From Chytridium lagenaria (Eukaryota; Chytridiomycota; Chytridiomycetes; Chytridiales; Chytridiaceae), in contig JAHLKC010000021.1 of NCBI GenBank assembly GCA_025449115.1, forward strand, positions 310,001-374,000: a stretch of 64,000 nt of DNA, written 5' to 3'. Below are positions 1-10,807 of this stretch, one piece after another (the first letter of the stretch is position 1; each line of letters starts with the position of its first letter). A program made the translations under genes and the position numbers. The notes beneath the pieces are model-generated. The model worked only from the letters and a program-made list of their open reading frames with translations. It made no database searches and was not told the DNA's origin.

Positions 1-322
1 TCTCTTCAGTAGATATGGTATTAAGAAGGACCATAATGGTAAAATCCGGCCAAACGTATAGGCTCTCAAACCAATGCAGTAAAGAGGAAACCGGCAATGA
101 AGATTCCTAAGCAATGAAAATAGTAGCCCCCGATCCGCATTCTTCCGAACCATGTATATCATATTGTGTCCGTCGATCCCAACATCATTCAACGATTTTA
201 CCCATCATCCCACCATCCTCCCCATCGGAGCATCCTATCAAAGCATCCAAATTGGAAGGTACCCAGGGAAAGATGCCGCATGCAGTTCTATATTCTAATT
301 TTATCAATAACCACAGCCTTAC

Positions 323-502
323 CTGCTCTCCAATCCCTTTAGACGCGCCAGTGATAAGGACCACCTTGCTCTTGAGACTCTGCAAACCTTGATGCACCTT
401 CTTCTGCTTTGCTGACTTTGACAGACTAGCTAACGCAAACGCACCGGCGAGGATTCCGCCTACGATCACGGCTATGAGGATTGAGGATGAGGATGAGGCC
501 AT
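323..502 (-). CDS. Short-chain dehydrogenase/reductase, first exon only
   Basis: The exon encodes 60 residues. Residues about 7-28 form a hydrophobic N-terminal membrane segment, and residues 51-59 carry TGASKGIGE, the TGxxxGxG dinucleotide-binding motif of classical SDR enzymes after a beta strand (KVVLI). The ATG at 502 is chosen because it directly precedes the hydrophobic segment. The exon ends in a clean GT donor at 322-321 (CAG|GTAAGG). The remaining exons should lie at lower coordinates, but I found no convincing SDR continuation (no NNAG or YxxxK segment) in positions 1-320, so the gene probably runs off the left edge or is interrupted. An ER-anchored NADPH-dependent reductase (DHRS7 or ketosphinganine-reductase style) is a reasonable inference; the substrate is unknown. 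Confidence 0.7.
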
Positions 503-2184
503 CGTGAAGATGTCACAATTGTGCTTAGTGAGAATTTTGGACGACGAGTTTTCAAAGTCAACAAGGTGTCGAGTTTTAAGACACGATTGATCATTTTGCC
601 ATCGAAAGGTCGAGACCTTCAAAAAAAGATCACGGATAAGCGTTAACCTCACTTCTTCATTACTTGTTTGCCTTCTCCACGCTACTTAATTTATCCGATA
701 AAGTGCTTAAGGCATTGTCAAAAACATCGGCATCTGTCCAGTGTCATTATCGTCATGATGGATACCGCGTTTTGTTCGAGCGTAAAACCATTTCTTTTAA
801 CTGAGTTCAACAAGCCTCCAAACAATCTTGCCGTCAAAGGCCTCTTACGTTCCAAAGAATCAAAACTCTCCAGATAAAACTTCTCGATATACTCTGTAGT
901 AGAGTATCGTATGCTAATCTAATGTTCCCTAACTCCCTCATCTGCCTGCACAGGCTATACACAAATGCCACTACCTTCAACATTTTGACGGTGGACACAG
1001 GGTTTTCTGTCAAATAGTCAAATAGGATCGTCGTGCACTTGCCGCTAAATTAGGTCAAGGCGTCTAGGTCAATTGTGATAAGCCGTGGGCAAAGTCGTCG
1101 AATTGGGCAATGTACCCTTGAATATTTGATTGTTATCGGATGACGACTCTATTAATCTCATGCGAAGTCTATCAGCATTGGCTCGTGAATTACAAGCCAA
1201 CTTGTATTTTCAGTACTTTTTCACCCGTTCCCGCAAAAGAACGTATGTACTGATGTGTATTAATTTTCCAGTTAGTACTATTAAAATTCACACAGAAAGC
1301 TTCTAATATTTGACGTGCTCCAGTAATGCCGAAGAAGCTCCAGCGAATACGCGCCAGACCCACTTCAACGTACTCATACCCGCCATCCCTCTAATCTCCA
1401 AACCCTCGCGACCTCCATTCTCTCCATTCCCATAATGGCATTTCATTGACCTCCACGTTATCGTCAAAACTTTGATCTGTGATACTCTATTGTGAAACAG
1501 ACAAACTTTTACTCTTAAAGGATTTTACGGGTTTGGTCGCTGGCCGTCATCCTGCAAGGGGGAGATCATCGTCCACCTGTTCATTCATTCATCAGTTACA
1601 TGAATCCACTCATACGACTGCTCATTCATTCATTCCGTTCGTATTAAACTAGAGACATTGTGCACTTGAGAGCCATTAAAACGTAAGCTCCTGTAAGTCA
1701 AGAGATTCCATTTGAATTATTATAGGATGAATGCATCCAATACCCCCACAACACTTACAATCAACATCATATGGCGATACCCACACTGTTTTGACGCTCA
1801 AGTCCTTCATGCATATATGGTGTATGGTTGACGTACTTTCCTCAACTTTACAATTTTTTACCTCTTAATCACGGCTCTGCCACCACCACCCTCCATTCCA
1901 TCATCATTACTTTTTCTTGCTGTTTTTTCTTGGAAGATCTTCTCCTTCGCTCTTGTTTCGGCCAGAGGGCTTTCGGATTATACAATAGCACCTGCCTAGC
2001 TGCCGTAGTATTAGTAAAACTCTCTAATACCAAGACTTTCGTTGTGAATATAGGCATTTAAAAGAAAGAGAACCAGTGCATCCAAACATTGGCGACGAGC
2101 TGCGCAGGTATCAGCGGAACAGCGTGAACGACCAAAGAACAAGACATTTCCCTACCGCATTCCAACTCTTAACCATTATTCAAA
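503..2184. other. Intergenic stretch between two divergent genes
   Basis: No coding frame here looks like a conserved protein on either strand. It must hold the promoters of the minus-strand dehydrogenase and the plus-strand F-BAR gene. A small TCAT microsatellite occurs twice near 1581-1592 and 1621-1635. The short open frames near 1828-2061 are low complexity and not supported. Confidence 0.5.
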
Positions 2185-5100
2185 ATGATGCACCGACAGC
2201 TGGGTCGGATGGACCGTTCGGCCTCCAATGCCATGCTCAAGCTCGCAGAGACCGTCTCCGGAACCAACCCCAACCTCAGTCTAGCCGCCAGCAATCCTCC
2301 CGCCTCACCGCAATTCGACAATATCTCCTCAACCTCGTCTCCCAATGAGCGCATCCGCTCCGTCCTGCAGTTCGAGGACTGCTTCTGGGGAAACGGAGAG
2401 GATCCCACTGTGGGTGTTAAGACGCTCTATGATCTTATTTCCAAGCACTTGAATGAGGTCGAGGAGATGATTGTGGCTGTCAAGCAGCGGATTGCAATTG
2501 AGGAGGGGTATGCGATGAGGATGGCAGATTTTGCAAAAGTACTGCAGACGTTCACATTGGCGTCAGGGTTCATTGGGGCCTCCACGCATACTGGAATGGG
2601 TTTTGGAAACGCCGTGCCCTATGGTGGGATTGGAGGGTTGGGTTCAGCCTCGGCGTGGGTGGACAGGGTATTGATTACTCTTCTTCTGCTTCATCCCCTA
2701 CCACAGTTGAAGCATCGGCTCAGCACAGTTTTGCAAGAAGAGGCAGTGGAACGCTTTCTCAAGGAGCCACAGATTCTGCTGGTCAGGATGGAAACACGGA
2801 CAGTGCGTCACCCCCGAGTGGTGGGCTCTATCACTCTTTAGAGAAACCTGGTGGTGGCGCAACCGTTGAGGACGGGTCGTCGCTTTTCCCTGTGGTCCGA
2901 AACTGGGGAAAATCCTCATGGACATGACCAGCTGCAACCGTCGTCATGCTGATACTCTCCTCCTTGCCGTGCTTACCCCGCTTCAAGCATTTGTGTCTCA
3001 GCATCGCAGAGTCATGGAGAAGAAAAAGGCCGAGGTGGACAGTCACCACCGTACTGTCACCAAGCTCTACAGCGAAATTTCTCAAAAACGTAGTTCGTAC
3101 GTTTCGAAAAATCGTTCTCACGCCGCGCTCCCATCCACCACCCTCGATGAAATCTTCACCCGTTCCCAGAAGGAATCCGAAGCTGCAAAACAAGACTACC
3201 AACAAGCCATCACCGCTGCAGAACATTCTCGATCGGCACTTGAATTCCATATCACCGATTTCTTGCTTTGGGCTCAAGAAAACGGAATACTATCGTCTTA
3301 AAGTCGCTAGAGAGGCGTTCCTTGCTCTTGAATCGGCGCAATTGTTTACCGTGGAAGCCCATACACGGTTGTGGACGGTTGACGTTGACCCTGAGCATGC
3401 TCACGCTAGCGGAGGTGGATCATCATACACTGCCTCCTCCACCACATCGTCCGATGAGAATGCCGTCCCTGCTCTTCGTCTCATCACCCCATCTCCATCT
3501 CACGGTATCGAGAACATTGCCATGAGGTTACGAACAGGGTCAAGGCATTCCCCACCCTTTGTTTTCGATCCTTACGTTCCCCCAAGCACCGACTCCCCAA
3601 CATCTGCAAGCATCCCCTCCCCGCGCCAAGCGTTCGGTATCCCTCTCGACGACCTGGCAAAAGCTACGGGTGACCCGATTCCCGCTGTAGTCCGCAAATG
3701 CGTGGCCTCTTTTGATTGAATCGAAGACCAAGCAGAGACTCAGGAGTGGCATTGATGCTTGGATCATGCCGAACCCGGATTTACCGAGCGTGCATTTTAT
3801 GAGGTTGGAGTTTAACAGCAGTCTTGCGGGACAGAGGGTCGGGAGTACGAGGCTCGCGAGGGAGACACCGGCGGTTGTGGCGGGAGTGTTAAAGTTGTTT
3901 TTGGTGGAGATGCCGACTTCGTTGTGTCATTATGAAGTTTATGATGTATTGAAGATTATTTATGCGGCGGATAACAGTGAGTTTTTTGTCTGTTTATATC
4001 AATTTATTTTCTGTCGTTTGTTTTGTTTTATTTGCTGTTGTCGTGCTTGAAATGATTTTTAATGCCTCTGCGTTTTTTAGTCCAAGAAGGAGAGGAAGAG
4101 ACCATGATCCGAATCAAATCCGTCGCATCGCTCTTGAGCACTCTTTCCGCCGCTCACTATGAGACTCTTAAGATCTTTGCTGGACTAATGCATGAGTAAG
4201 TTCTTCCTACATCTCCCCATGACTTCATAAAAAAAAACACATCATAAAATACTAATATCTCCTTAAGAACCGTAAGAGGCATCGACCCCACCGACAAACG
4301 CCTTCGCCGTCTCGCCTACTCCATAAGCCCCTGTATTTTACGCCCTAAACGCGAAACTTCCGAAACACTCGCTGACGAACACCCTTACCTCCTTACTATG
4401 GATCTTCTCCTCCACTTCCCCGATTTATTTGGAGGGGCTCTCCCTGCGTCTTATTTCGAGGCACCCCCGACCCCGCCTGCATCACCGGAACCCGACGATG
4501 ATGTTGAGATGGATGATGGCGTTGCACCTAGAGGATTTGGACGGTTGAAGGCGTCGAGTAGCTTAAATTTAAAGGCGGAGAGTGGGGACTTGGTTAAAGG
4601 TGCTTGGAGGGGACTGGTCAAGTCTGTGTCGAACTTGAATTTGAGGGGCGCTGCACCACCGGCTTCGACCGTGAGTCCCGTATCTCCAGCAGGGGTTCTT
4701 TACCCCAAAACGACGCCAGCGGCTGGTTCTCATGGGGCCGCTCCCCCTCAACCCAGTCCACACCGAAACCGCCGACGAAATCGAGTACTACGATGGAGGA
4801 GGAGATGGTGATGCATGAGAGTGATTTTGATCTTGATCATGAGGTTGATGTTGGGGGTGAGGATGGGGATGTTGCATGCTTGTCATTGGGCTGGATGTAA
4901 AGCTATCCTTCCCTCGCCTGAGTCTTTGATTGAGCATTTGAGGGGGGTTCATATGAGAGTTTATGTTGGAGGGGTTGTTGTTGCGGAGGGCGGAGGAATG
5001 GAAAGGAGGAGTAGTGTGGGGAGTTCGAAGAGGAGTAGCGCGCTGTGTTGCCGGTGTTGGAGATGGAGGAGGAGGAAGGGGAGGTGCGGGAATGGAGGTT

Positions 5101-5191
5101 GTTGTTGAGGAGGAAGAGGGCGTTGAAGGGATGGAAAAGGTGGAAGGGGAGGAGGGGGTTGAGAAAGTTGAGGGTGAGGAGAAAGGCGTAG
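2185..5191 (+). CDS. F-BAR and RhoGAP domain protein with C-terminal C2H2 zinc finger
   Basis: Likely a Rho-family GTPase-activating protein that binds curved membranes through an F-BAR module, acting in polarity or cytokinesis. Visible in order: a Ser-rich start; the FCH part (ISKHLNEVEEMIVAVKQRIA, then EEGYAMRMADF); a Ser/Thr linker; the second F-BAR half (WAQEN..EYYRLKVAREAFLALES); a RhoGAP domain from GIPLDDLAKATGDPIPAVV through AGVLKLFLVEMPTS and LRRLAYSISPCILRP; an acidic Ser-rich tail; and at 4880-4950 a finger CHWAGCKAILPSPESLIEH followed by LRGVH, fitting C-x4-C-x12-H-x4-H. Two short introns split the RhoGAP (near 3977-4079 and 4197-4268). The frame changes at about 2660, 2915, 3285, 3715, 4740-4870 and 5050 by single-base indels; at 3285 one G too many breaks QENEYYR. 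The usual arginine-finger motif (GxFRxSG) is not visible. The end is approximate. Confidence 0.72.
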
Positions 5192-6070
5192 AGGCGAAGG
5201 AGGAATAGAATGTGGAGAGGTTTCGAGTGCTGAGGGAAATTTTGGACCGATTTTGATGGTTCCTTTCCCTTATTTTATCAAAGACTGCTATATTTCGATC
5301 GAAGGTTCTTTTACTGTTACCCTCTCGTTTGTTATCTTTTTTTCAATTCATTTTTTTGAAGTCTGTGGTTGTATCTCATTCTTGTCATGGGCTCTATAGA
5401 AAGAGTTTGTTAGGTATCCTTTTTCTCCTCCGCTTTTTCGGCTTCAATAATGTGTTTTTTTGTCTGCACTCTTGCTTTTTTCACTAGTGTCGTTTTAAAT
5501 TTACGACGCTACGTTTACTTATATCTTGTTTTCTTCTCAGCGGTTCCTTTCATCTATTGCGTCAATTTTTTTTAGAGAGCTCTGTTGGTGTATCCTTTTT
5601 GTTGTCGTCTCGTCTTGTTTCCCTAATTTTGAATTGGTCTCTATATTTTCTTTTTGATTTCGGCCGTGACGATTCTGTTTAGTTTCTTTCTTTGGTATTT
5701 CTCGATGCTTTCAGTGAGGACTTCTTCCATCATTTTTTTATAGACTTTTTGAGGGGAACAGCTCTTCTTCAACATAAATACTTCACCCTTTTTTTATTAA
5801 GTTCTGCCAAGGTGGAGTGTCTCTGATTTTTCGATTTTAGTATTTTCCAAAGAGGAAAGAGGGGGAGGTATAAACCGAAACATTTACCAGTTGTCTGTGC
5901 TTCAAACACTAGCAAAGCGCACATAGTTAATCATTCCACCTCCGTGCTTCAACGTCGCTTGCTTGCTCTCAGAACACTTTGTCACCAAAAAGAGCATCCA
6001 TCATCAAGCTGGAGCGATAAAGTGTGTGCTTACTGCAATCGCTTGCAAGAGAGGCTAAGGAGGAGGGGAC
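5192..6070. other. Intergenic, T-rich 3' flank and promoter region
   Basis: Strongly T-rich on the plus strand from 5260 to 5830, typical of downstream and upstream untranslated DNA here. No frame supports a gene. The last 200 bases before 6071 are more mixed and probably hold the promoter and leader of the arrestin-like gene. Confidence 0.5.
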
Positions 6071-9000
6071 ATGATGTTAGCAGCAGCAGTTGGGAGGAAA
6101 GGCTTCTCCAATAGCCCAACCTTACGTATCGTTCTCGATACTCCTCCTCAACCCTCCACAACAACTAGCTCATCCCCTCAACCCTTCTCACAGCCATCCC
6201 TTTGCCCAAACGTCATTGAACTCCCCGATCTACCTCCATCCCACCCGCATTACCCATGGAACACAACCCCTCCCATCCAAAGAACAAGCAGCGCAACCTC
6301 AACATCCTCAACGCCCCCACCACCCCCAGTACCAACAACAACCCACTATATCACAGGACGAGTCATCCTATCCCTCTCAAAGCCTCTCTCCAACGCTCAT
6401 GAACTCTCCATCCACATCAACGGAAGATTACTCGTCCATGCCATCGGCGCCATGCATTGGGTCAACCCCGATATAGCCGGCGTTCAACCCGTCTCCCGAA
6501 CCCTCATCGATCGCACCCTCATCCTATGGTCCCGCACCCCCGATGACCCCGACGACCTCGCACCCGGTGACCACGAATGGTCCTTCTCCATCCCGGTCCC
6601 CAGCACCCTCCCTCCCACTGTTGAACTCAACCACGGTCGTATCGACTATACGCTGAAATCGCGGCTTGCCAGACGGAGGATTGGGGATGTGACGAGTGGG
6701 AGTGTTGCGGTCAAGGTTGTGAGAGCGAGACCGAGAGGGTTGAATGCGGTTGAGCATGCGTTGAGGGATCCTGGATGTTGTATAGGGTCAGAGTTGTGGC
6801 TGGGGAGGAGGCTTTTGTAGAAGATGCGGGATGAGGGTCACGGTGGAGGTTGGGGCGTTGCATAGGGATATTGTGGGGTGTTTGGCGGGGATGAAGATTT
6901 ATGTCAAGGAGAAGAGGGCTTATAGGTTTGTAATCAACCGGTTTTCGTTCCATTTGCTGTCCCCTTTTGACGTATGGATTTGGATTTCTACATTTGATAT
7001 GTAAAGGATTGATTGCTGCATGTATTGAATGAAGACATTCTTGGAGGGGAGGGCTTGCTGATGTTGAATCTTTAAACAAAACAACTGACGCCTTTTTTTT
7101 TGGTATGCAAAACAGTTGTGGGATCCCTAATCAAGCGAAAATGTACAAAGAAGAATCCGTTCTCGGCAAAGGCATCAAACAACGCATCGACGATTCGGCC
7201 AACGAATTCCAACGTCGTTCCTCTTTAACCCAACAACAACTCCACGCTGAACTTAATTTCCCACTAGCAGCCCCTAAATCCTCTCTTCCGTCTCCTACAA
7301 AACTGACTGTGCAAGTCCCACTCACTGACGCCAACCCTACCGTCATGCATCAGGATTTAAGAGTTAGCCATCGACTTGTCGTGAGATTGGATATGAATAT
7401 GGAGGTGTGGGGGCCGATCCGCATATCTATTTCGAGGTGCCTGTTGTTGTTGTGGCGGGATCGCGGAGGAGACGGAGGAGTTGGATGGAGGGACTTGGAG
7501 GCGGTGTGGGTGCTTTGGGTGGGGGTGTGGAGATGGGTGGGACGGTTGGGCAGCAGAGTCTTGTGGGGTTTTCGAGGGACGGAGAGGGGGGACACCTGGA
7601 TCACCTAGTCCACCACCGAAGCTTTTGAGTCAGCAAGGATCGATGGGGAATTTGACTGCGGTTGTAGCGCAAGCGATTGCGGCGTATCAGAAGAAGGAGG
7701 AGAAGAGTGAGAGTGGGAGTTCTGTTGCGTTGCATATGTTGTTGAGGGCTGCTGTGGAGGATTATACGGAGACGCATAGATTTGTGGATGATGAGAGGTT
7801 TGGGGAGGAGGAGGGTGGGGAGGAGGGGGAGGCTGGGGAGGGGTTGGGAGTGGAGGTTGGGAAAGGGGATTTGGTTGCAGCTGAGATTGGTAAAGCGATG
7901 GAGGATGAGGATGGAGAGTGTGGGATTGATGGGTTGAGGGGTGAGAGGGAGAGTGAGGGGAAGAGGGATGACGTTGTGAAACTGGGATATGGGGATGTGG
8001 TGGTGCCATTGAGGGGTACATCTATAGGCAAGAGTGATAGTCAATCGGTTAGTAGCTATCCTGTTGGGGTTTTCAAGTATCTTCTATTGCATTCCAAGTT
8101 TTTTTTTCTTTATATGTTTATAATTAACCTCACATCATATACTTTCGTTTTTTTTTTTTTTTTGGGGGGAAAAGCAGATTTTACTGCCACGAACAAAACT
8201 GCGAACTGAGGTTCTACCTACACCTGTTGGCACGCCACCGAGAGAACCTGGAAGTATGCATGTCTTGCCTGTGTCGGTCGACTCTGTCATTACTTCCAAA
8301 TCAACAACGAAACCCACGTCGACCGTCTCACAAAGAACTCGACGCGTTAAAGATATTCCGAATGTCGACGTGGCTCCCCTTAAAACTAGCACCGAAGCTA
8401 CGCCCTCATCCCCCTCGCCATGGCATCCGTTGAAGACGACATGACGGACGTCGTGAGCAAATTTACAACATTCAATGATGCAACGTCGTCACGTAGTCGA
8501 ACCGCCCAGATTTTCTCAAAGGGGGTGGCTCTGTTCTTCTTCGAGCCACCACCCCAACTTCCCCTACATCCGGTCCTCGCTCCTCAAGTCCCCGTCAAGC
8601 GACCTCACCCAGCGTTCTTCTTGCCATGAGAAACGCAGGTTTAATGAGAGGTGTAGCCTCGCCACCCCCGGTCTCATCATCATCTTCATCCGTCACAGCT
8701 GCACCCGATTCCACACACCCGATATTTGTCAAACCAACCCCACGTCACCTCCCAGCCGCCATCCCCACTTCCCAAAAAATCGCCTTCCCATCCTCCTCCT
8801 CCTCCTCCTCCGCCTCCGCCGCCACAGCCTACCCCCGTCCCACTTACATCAATGCTCCATCCGGCCACGCGTCACCCACAAAGTCCCTCCACTTTCGCCG
8901 TCCATCTCTCAACCACCTTCCTCCACGTCGCTCCGCCGATCACGTGCGTCCAACAACGACACCCCCTGAAACAGCCTTTTCGTTCATGCTGTCGCATCTT

Positions 9001-9427
9001 CGACCTAGTAGCACCAGTCCACGGCCTGTGGTGGAACGATCGACGTCTTCGCCGGGTGTGCCGAAACATGTGACGGGGGGACGGAGCGACGGAGTTTTGA
9101 GGGACGGACACCGACACCTGGGAGTGAGGGGGGGAGTCCTGTGCCTTTTTTGAGTGATATGTTGGGAGGGTGGAGGGAGCGGGAGAGGGAGAAGGCGAGG
9201 GTGAGAGAGAAGGTTGGGAGGAGAGGGAGCGGGAGAAGGAGCGGGAGAAGGAGAGGGAGAAGGAGAGGGAGAAGGAGCGGGAGAAGGAGAAGGAGAGGGA
9301 GAGGGAGAAGGAGAGGGAGAGGGAGAGGGAACGGGAGAGGGAGTTGGAGATTGAGGCTGAGGCTGCTGCGATTGCGGAGGGGGAGTGGCAGCTTGTGGAT
9401 GGGGTTTATGAGTTTACGGATGATTGA
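6071..9427 (+). CDS. Arrestin-fold (alpha-arrestin-like) protein with long low-complexity tail
   Basis: Probably a trafficking adaptor of the fungal alpha-arrestin type. The N-terminal arrestin sandwich runs from YITGRVILSLSKPLSNAHEL through LSIHINGRL, the proline-bounded DHEWSFSIPVPSTLPPTVEL and IDYTLKSRLARR. After a short intron (about 6928-7113) the C-terminal sandwich shows SHRLVVRLDMN and HIYFEVPVVVVAGS. A third region has MGNLTAVVAQAIAAYQKKE and HMLLRAAVEDYTETHRFVDD, then acidic and Ser/Pro-rich disorder, an Arg/Glu-repeat stretch, and a short end LVDGVYEFTDD before TGA at 9425. A probable intron lies at about 8050-8177. Several frame changes occur (about 6770, 7420, 7580, 8420-8640, 9060-9170). 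It could be two genes, with a split near 8050-8600; I keep one because the open stretches are collinear with no promoter-like gap. Confidence 0.55.
9214..9344 (+). repeat. Purine-rich GGGAGA/GGGAGC microsatellite within coding sequence
   Basis: About 130 bases almost free of T and with few C, built from GGAGAGGGAGAAGGAGC-like units. It encodes alternating Arg/Glu/Lys repeats (EREREKEREK) near the end of the arrestin-like gene. Such tracts expand easily and are a likely site of the frame uncertainty in this gene. Confidence 0.75.
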
Positions 9428-10807
9428 ACCTTTCCCCCCCCCCCCCCCCCCCGTTTTTTCCTGGATTTTATATCACTTTATATCGTTTTCTCTGTCTCTC
9501 TCTTTTTTTCACTGTATTCGTTTGTTTTTTTAATTATCGATTTCCGTTTCCTTTTAATATGGTGGAACATGGGTGGGAGGGGCTGGTCCTCTTTTTTCTT
9601 TATGTCATCTAATGCTTTTTTTTTCTTTTCTTTTGTTGTTTCTAATTTTTCATTTCACGATAAATACCTTTTCTTTGTTTCGGTTTTTACGATTTCGGTT
9701 CGCGGTTTGTTTTCTTTTTTCTTTTTTTTTTGGTGCGTTTGGGCTGTTTGGGATTTGATATCTCGGTTCTACCTAGTTTAAGGGATTTGTATTTACAATG
9801 GTGTGATAAAGTAAAGATGGAGGTGAAGATTAGAATTTGTGGATTTATTAGAAGCTATGATTGAGTTTTGTTTTTGAAAGGAAAGCGTCACAGGAAAGCA
9901 ACACGAAACAATAACAGAGATTTTATAAAATATTTACATGATTCTCACTTTTTCACGCGTCAAGGGTTGACCTGTCTTTCACGTTTGCAAAAGTGGAAAC
10001 ATGGTCCATGACGATAATGGAAGTATTGGGCGGGGTTTTACAAGGTTGGGATTTCACAACTTTTGTCCCAATACCGTGTACATAATAAAATCCAGGCTCC
10101 CCCCCCCCAATTTTGATAAAACCAAGGTGGTATGCATTCAAGTACATCCAGTAGACGTGATCCTCAAAACAAACGCTGTTTTTTTTTTTTTGCGAAAGTG
10201 AATAAAAGTGGTGTCAAAGAGAGTCGGTGCACGTCGGAAGGTGATGTAAGGTGATATGGGGTATCGGAACAGCAACGTCCATCACTTTGTCCATGCAAAC
10301 CACTCTATTTGTTTAGGTATATGTACTGATTGTATTATTATAATGTTTATATCCTTTTGACCTTTTGAGTATTTAATAAATAATAAAATGGATGCGGATG
10401 TTTGAATGGATATCCGTCTTTTAATTATTTATTTATTATTTTATTTATTGCCATTGGATAATAATTATTATTATAATTTAATATAATTTAATTTAATTTA
10501 TTTTAATTATATTTTATCTGATTATGCAAATTTTCCATCTTATCTCACAGCCAGCCTGTTGCTGATTAAATTAATATTGAAATATTATTATATTATTAAT
10601 TAATTAATTATATAATAGAGTAGAGGTATTTATATATAGACGCATACCTTTTTATTCCCCTTTCTTTTTTTTCATTCTTTTTTCTTATTATTAAACCACA
10701 TCCACTCACTCACTCTCTCTCTCACACATCACCCTCACCCCATTCATCAATACACACCACCTTACCCTCCATCTCATTTCATCCACATCACACATTAACC
10801 ATCCATC
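9428..10807. other. Intergenic region with C19 tract, AT-rich block and LEU1 leader
   Basis: It starts with an uninterrupted run of 19 C at 9434-9452 just after the preceding stop codon, continues T-rich to about 9780, and holds a very AT-rich block at about 10320-10640 made of ATTATTTATT-like units. The last 120 bases before the LEU1 ATG are CT/CA-rich (CACTCACTCACTCTCTCTCTC near 10700), the pyrimidine-rich leader often seen before strongly expressed fungal genes. No gene is supported. Confidence 0.55.

Noticed and set aside
1828..2348. Short frames on both strands upstream of the F-BAR gene
   Set aside because: Low complexity or antisense to the F-BAR start; no conserved feature.
7601..8044. 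His/Pro-rich minus-strand frames
   Set aside because: Antisense of the GA-rich acidic part of the arrestin-like gene; composition is explained by codon complement.
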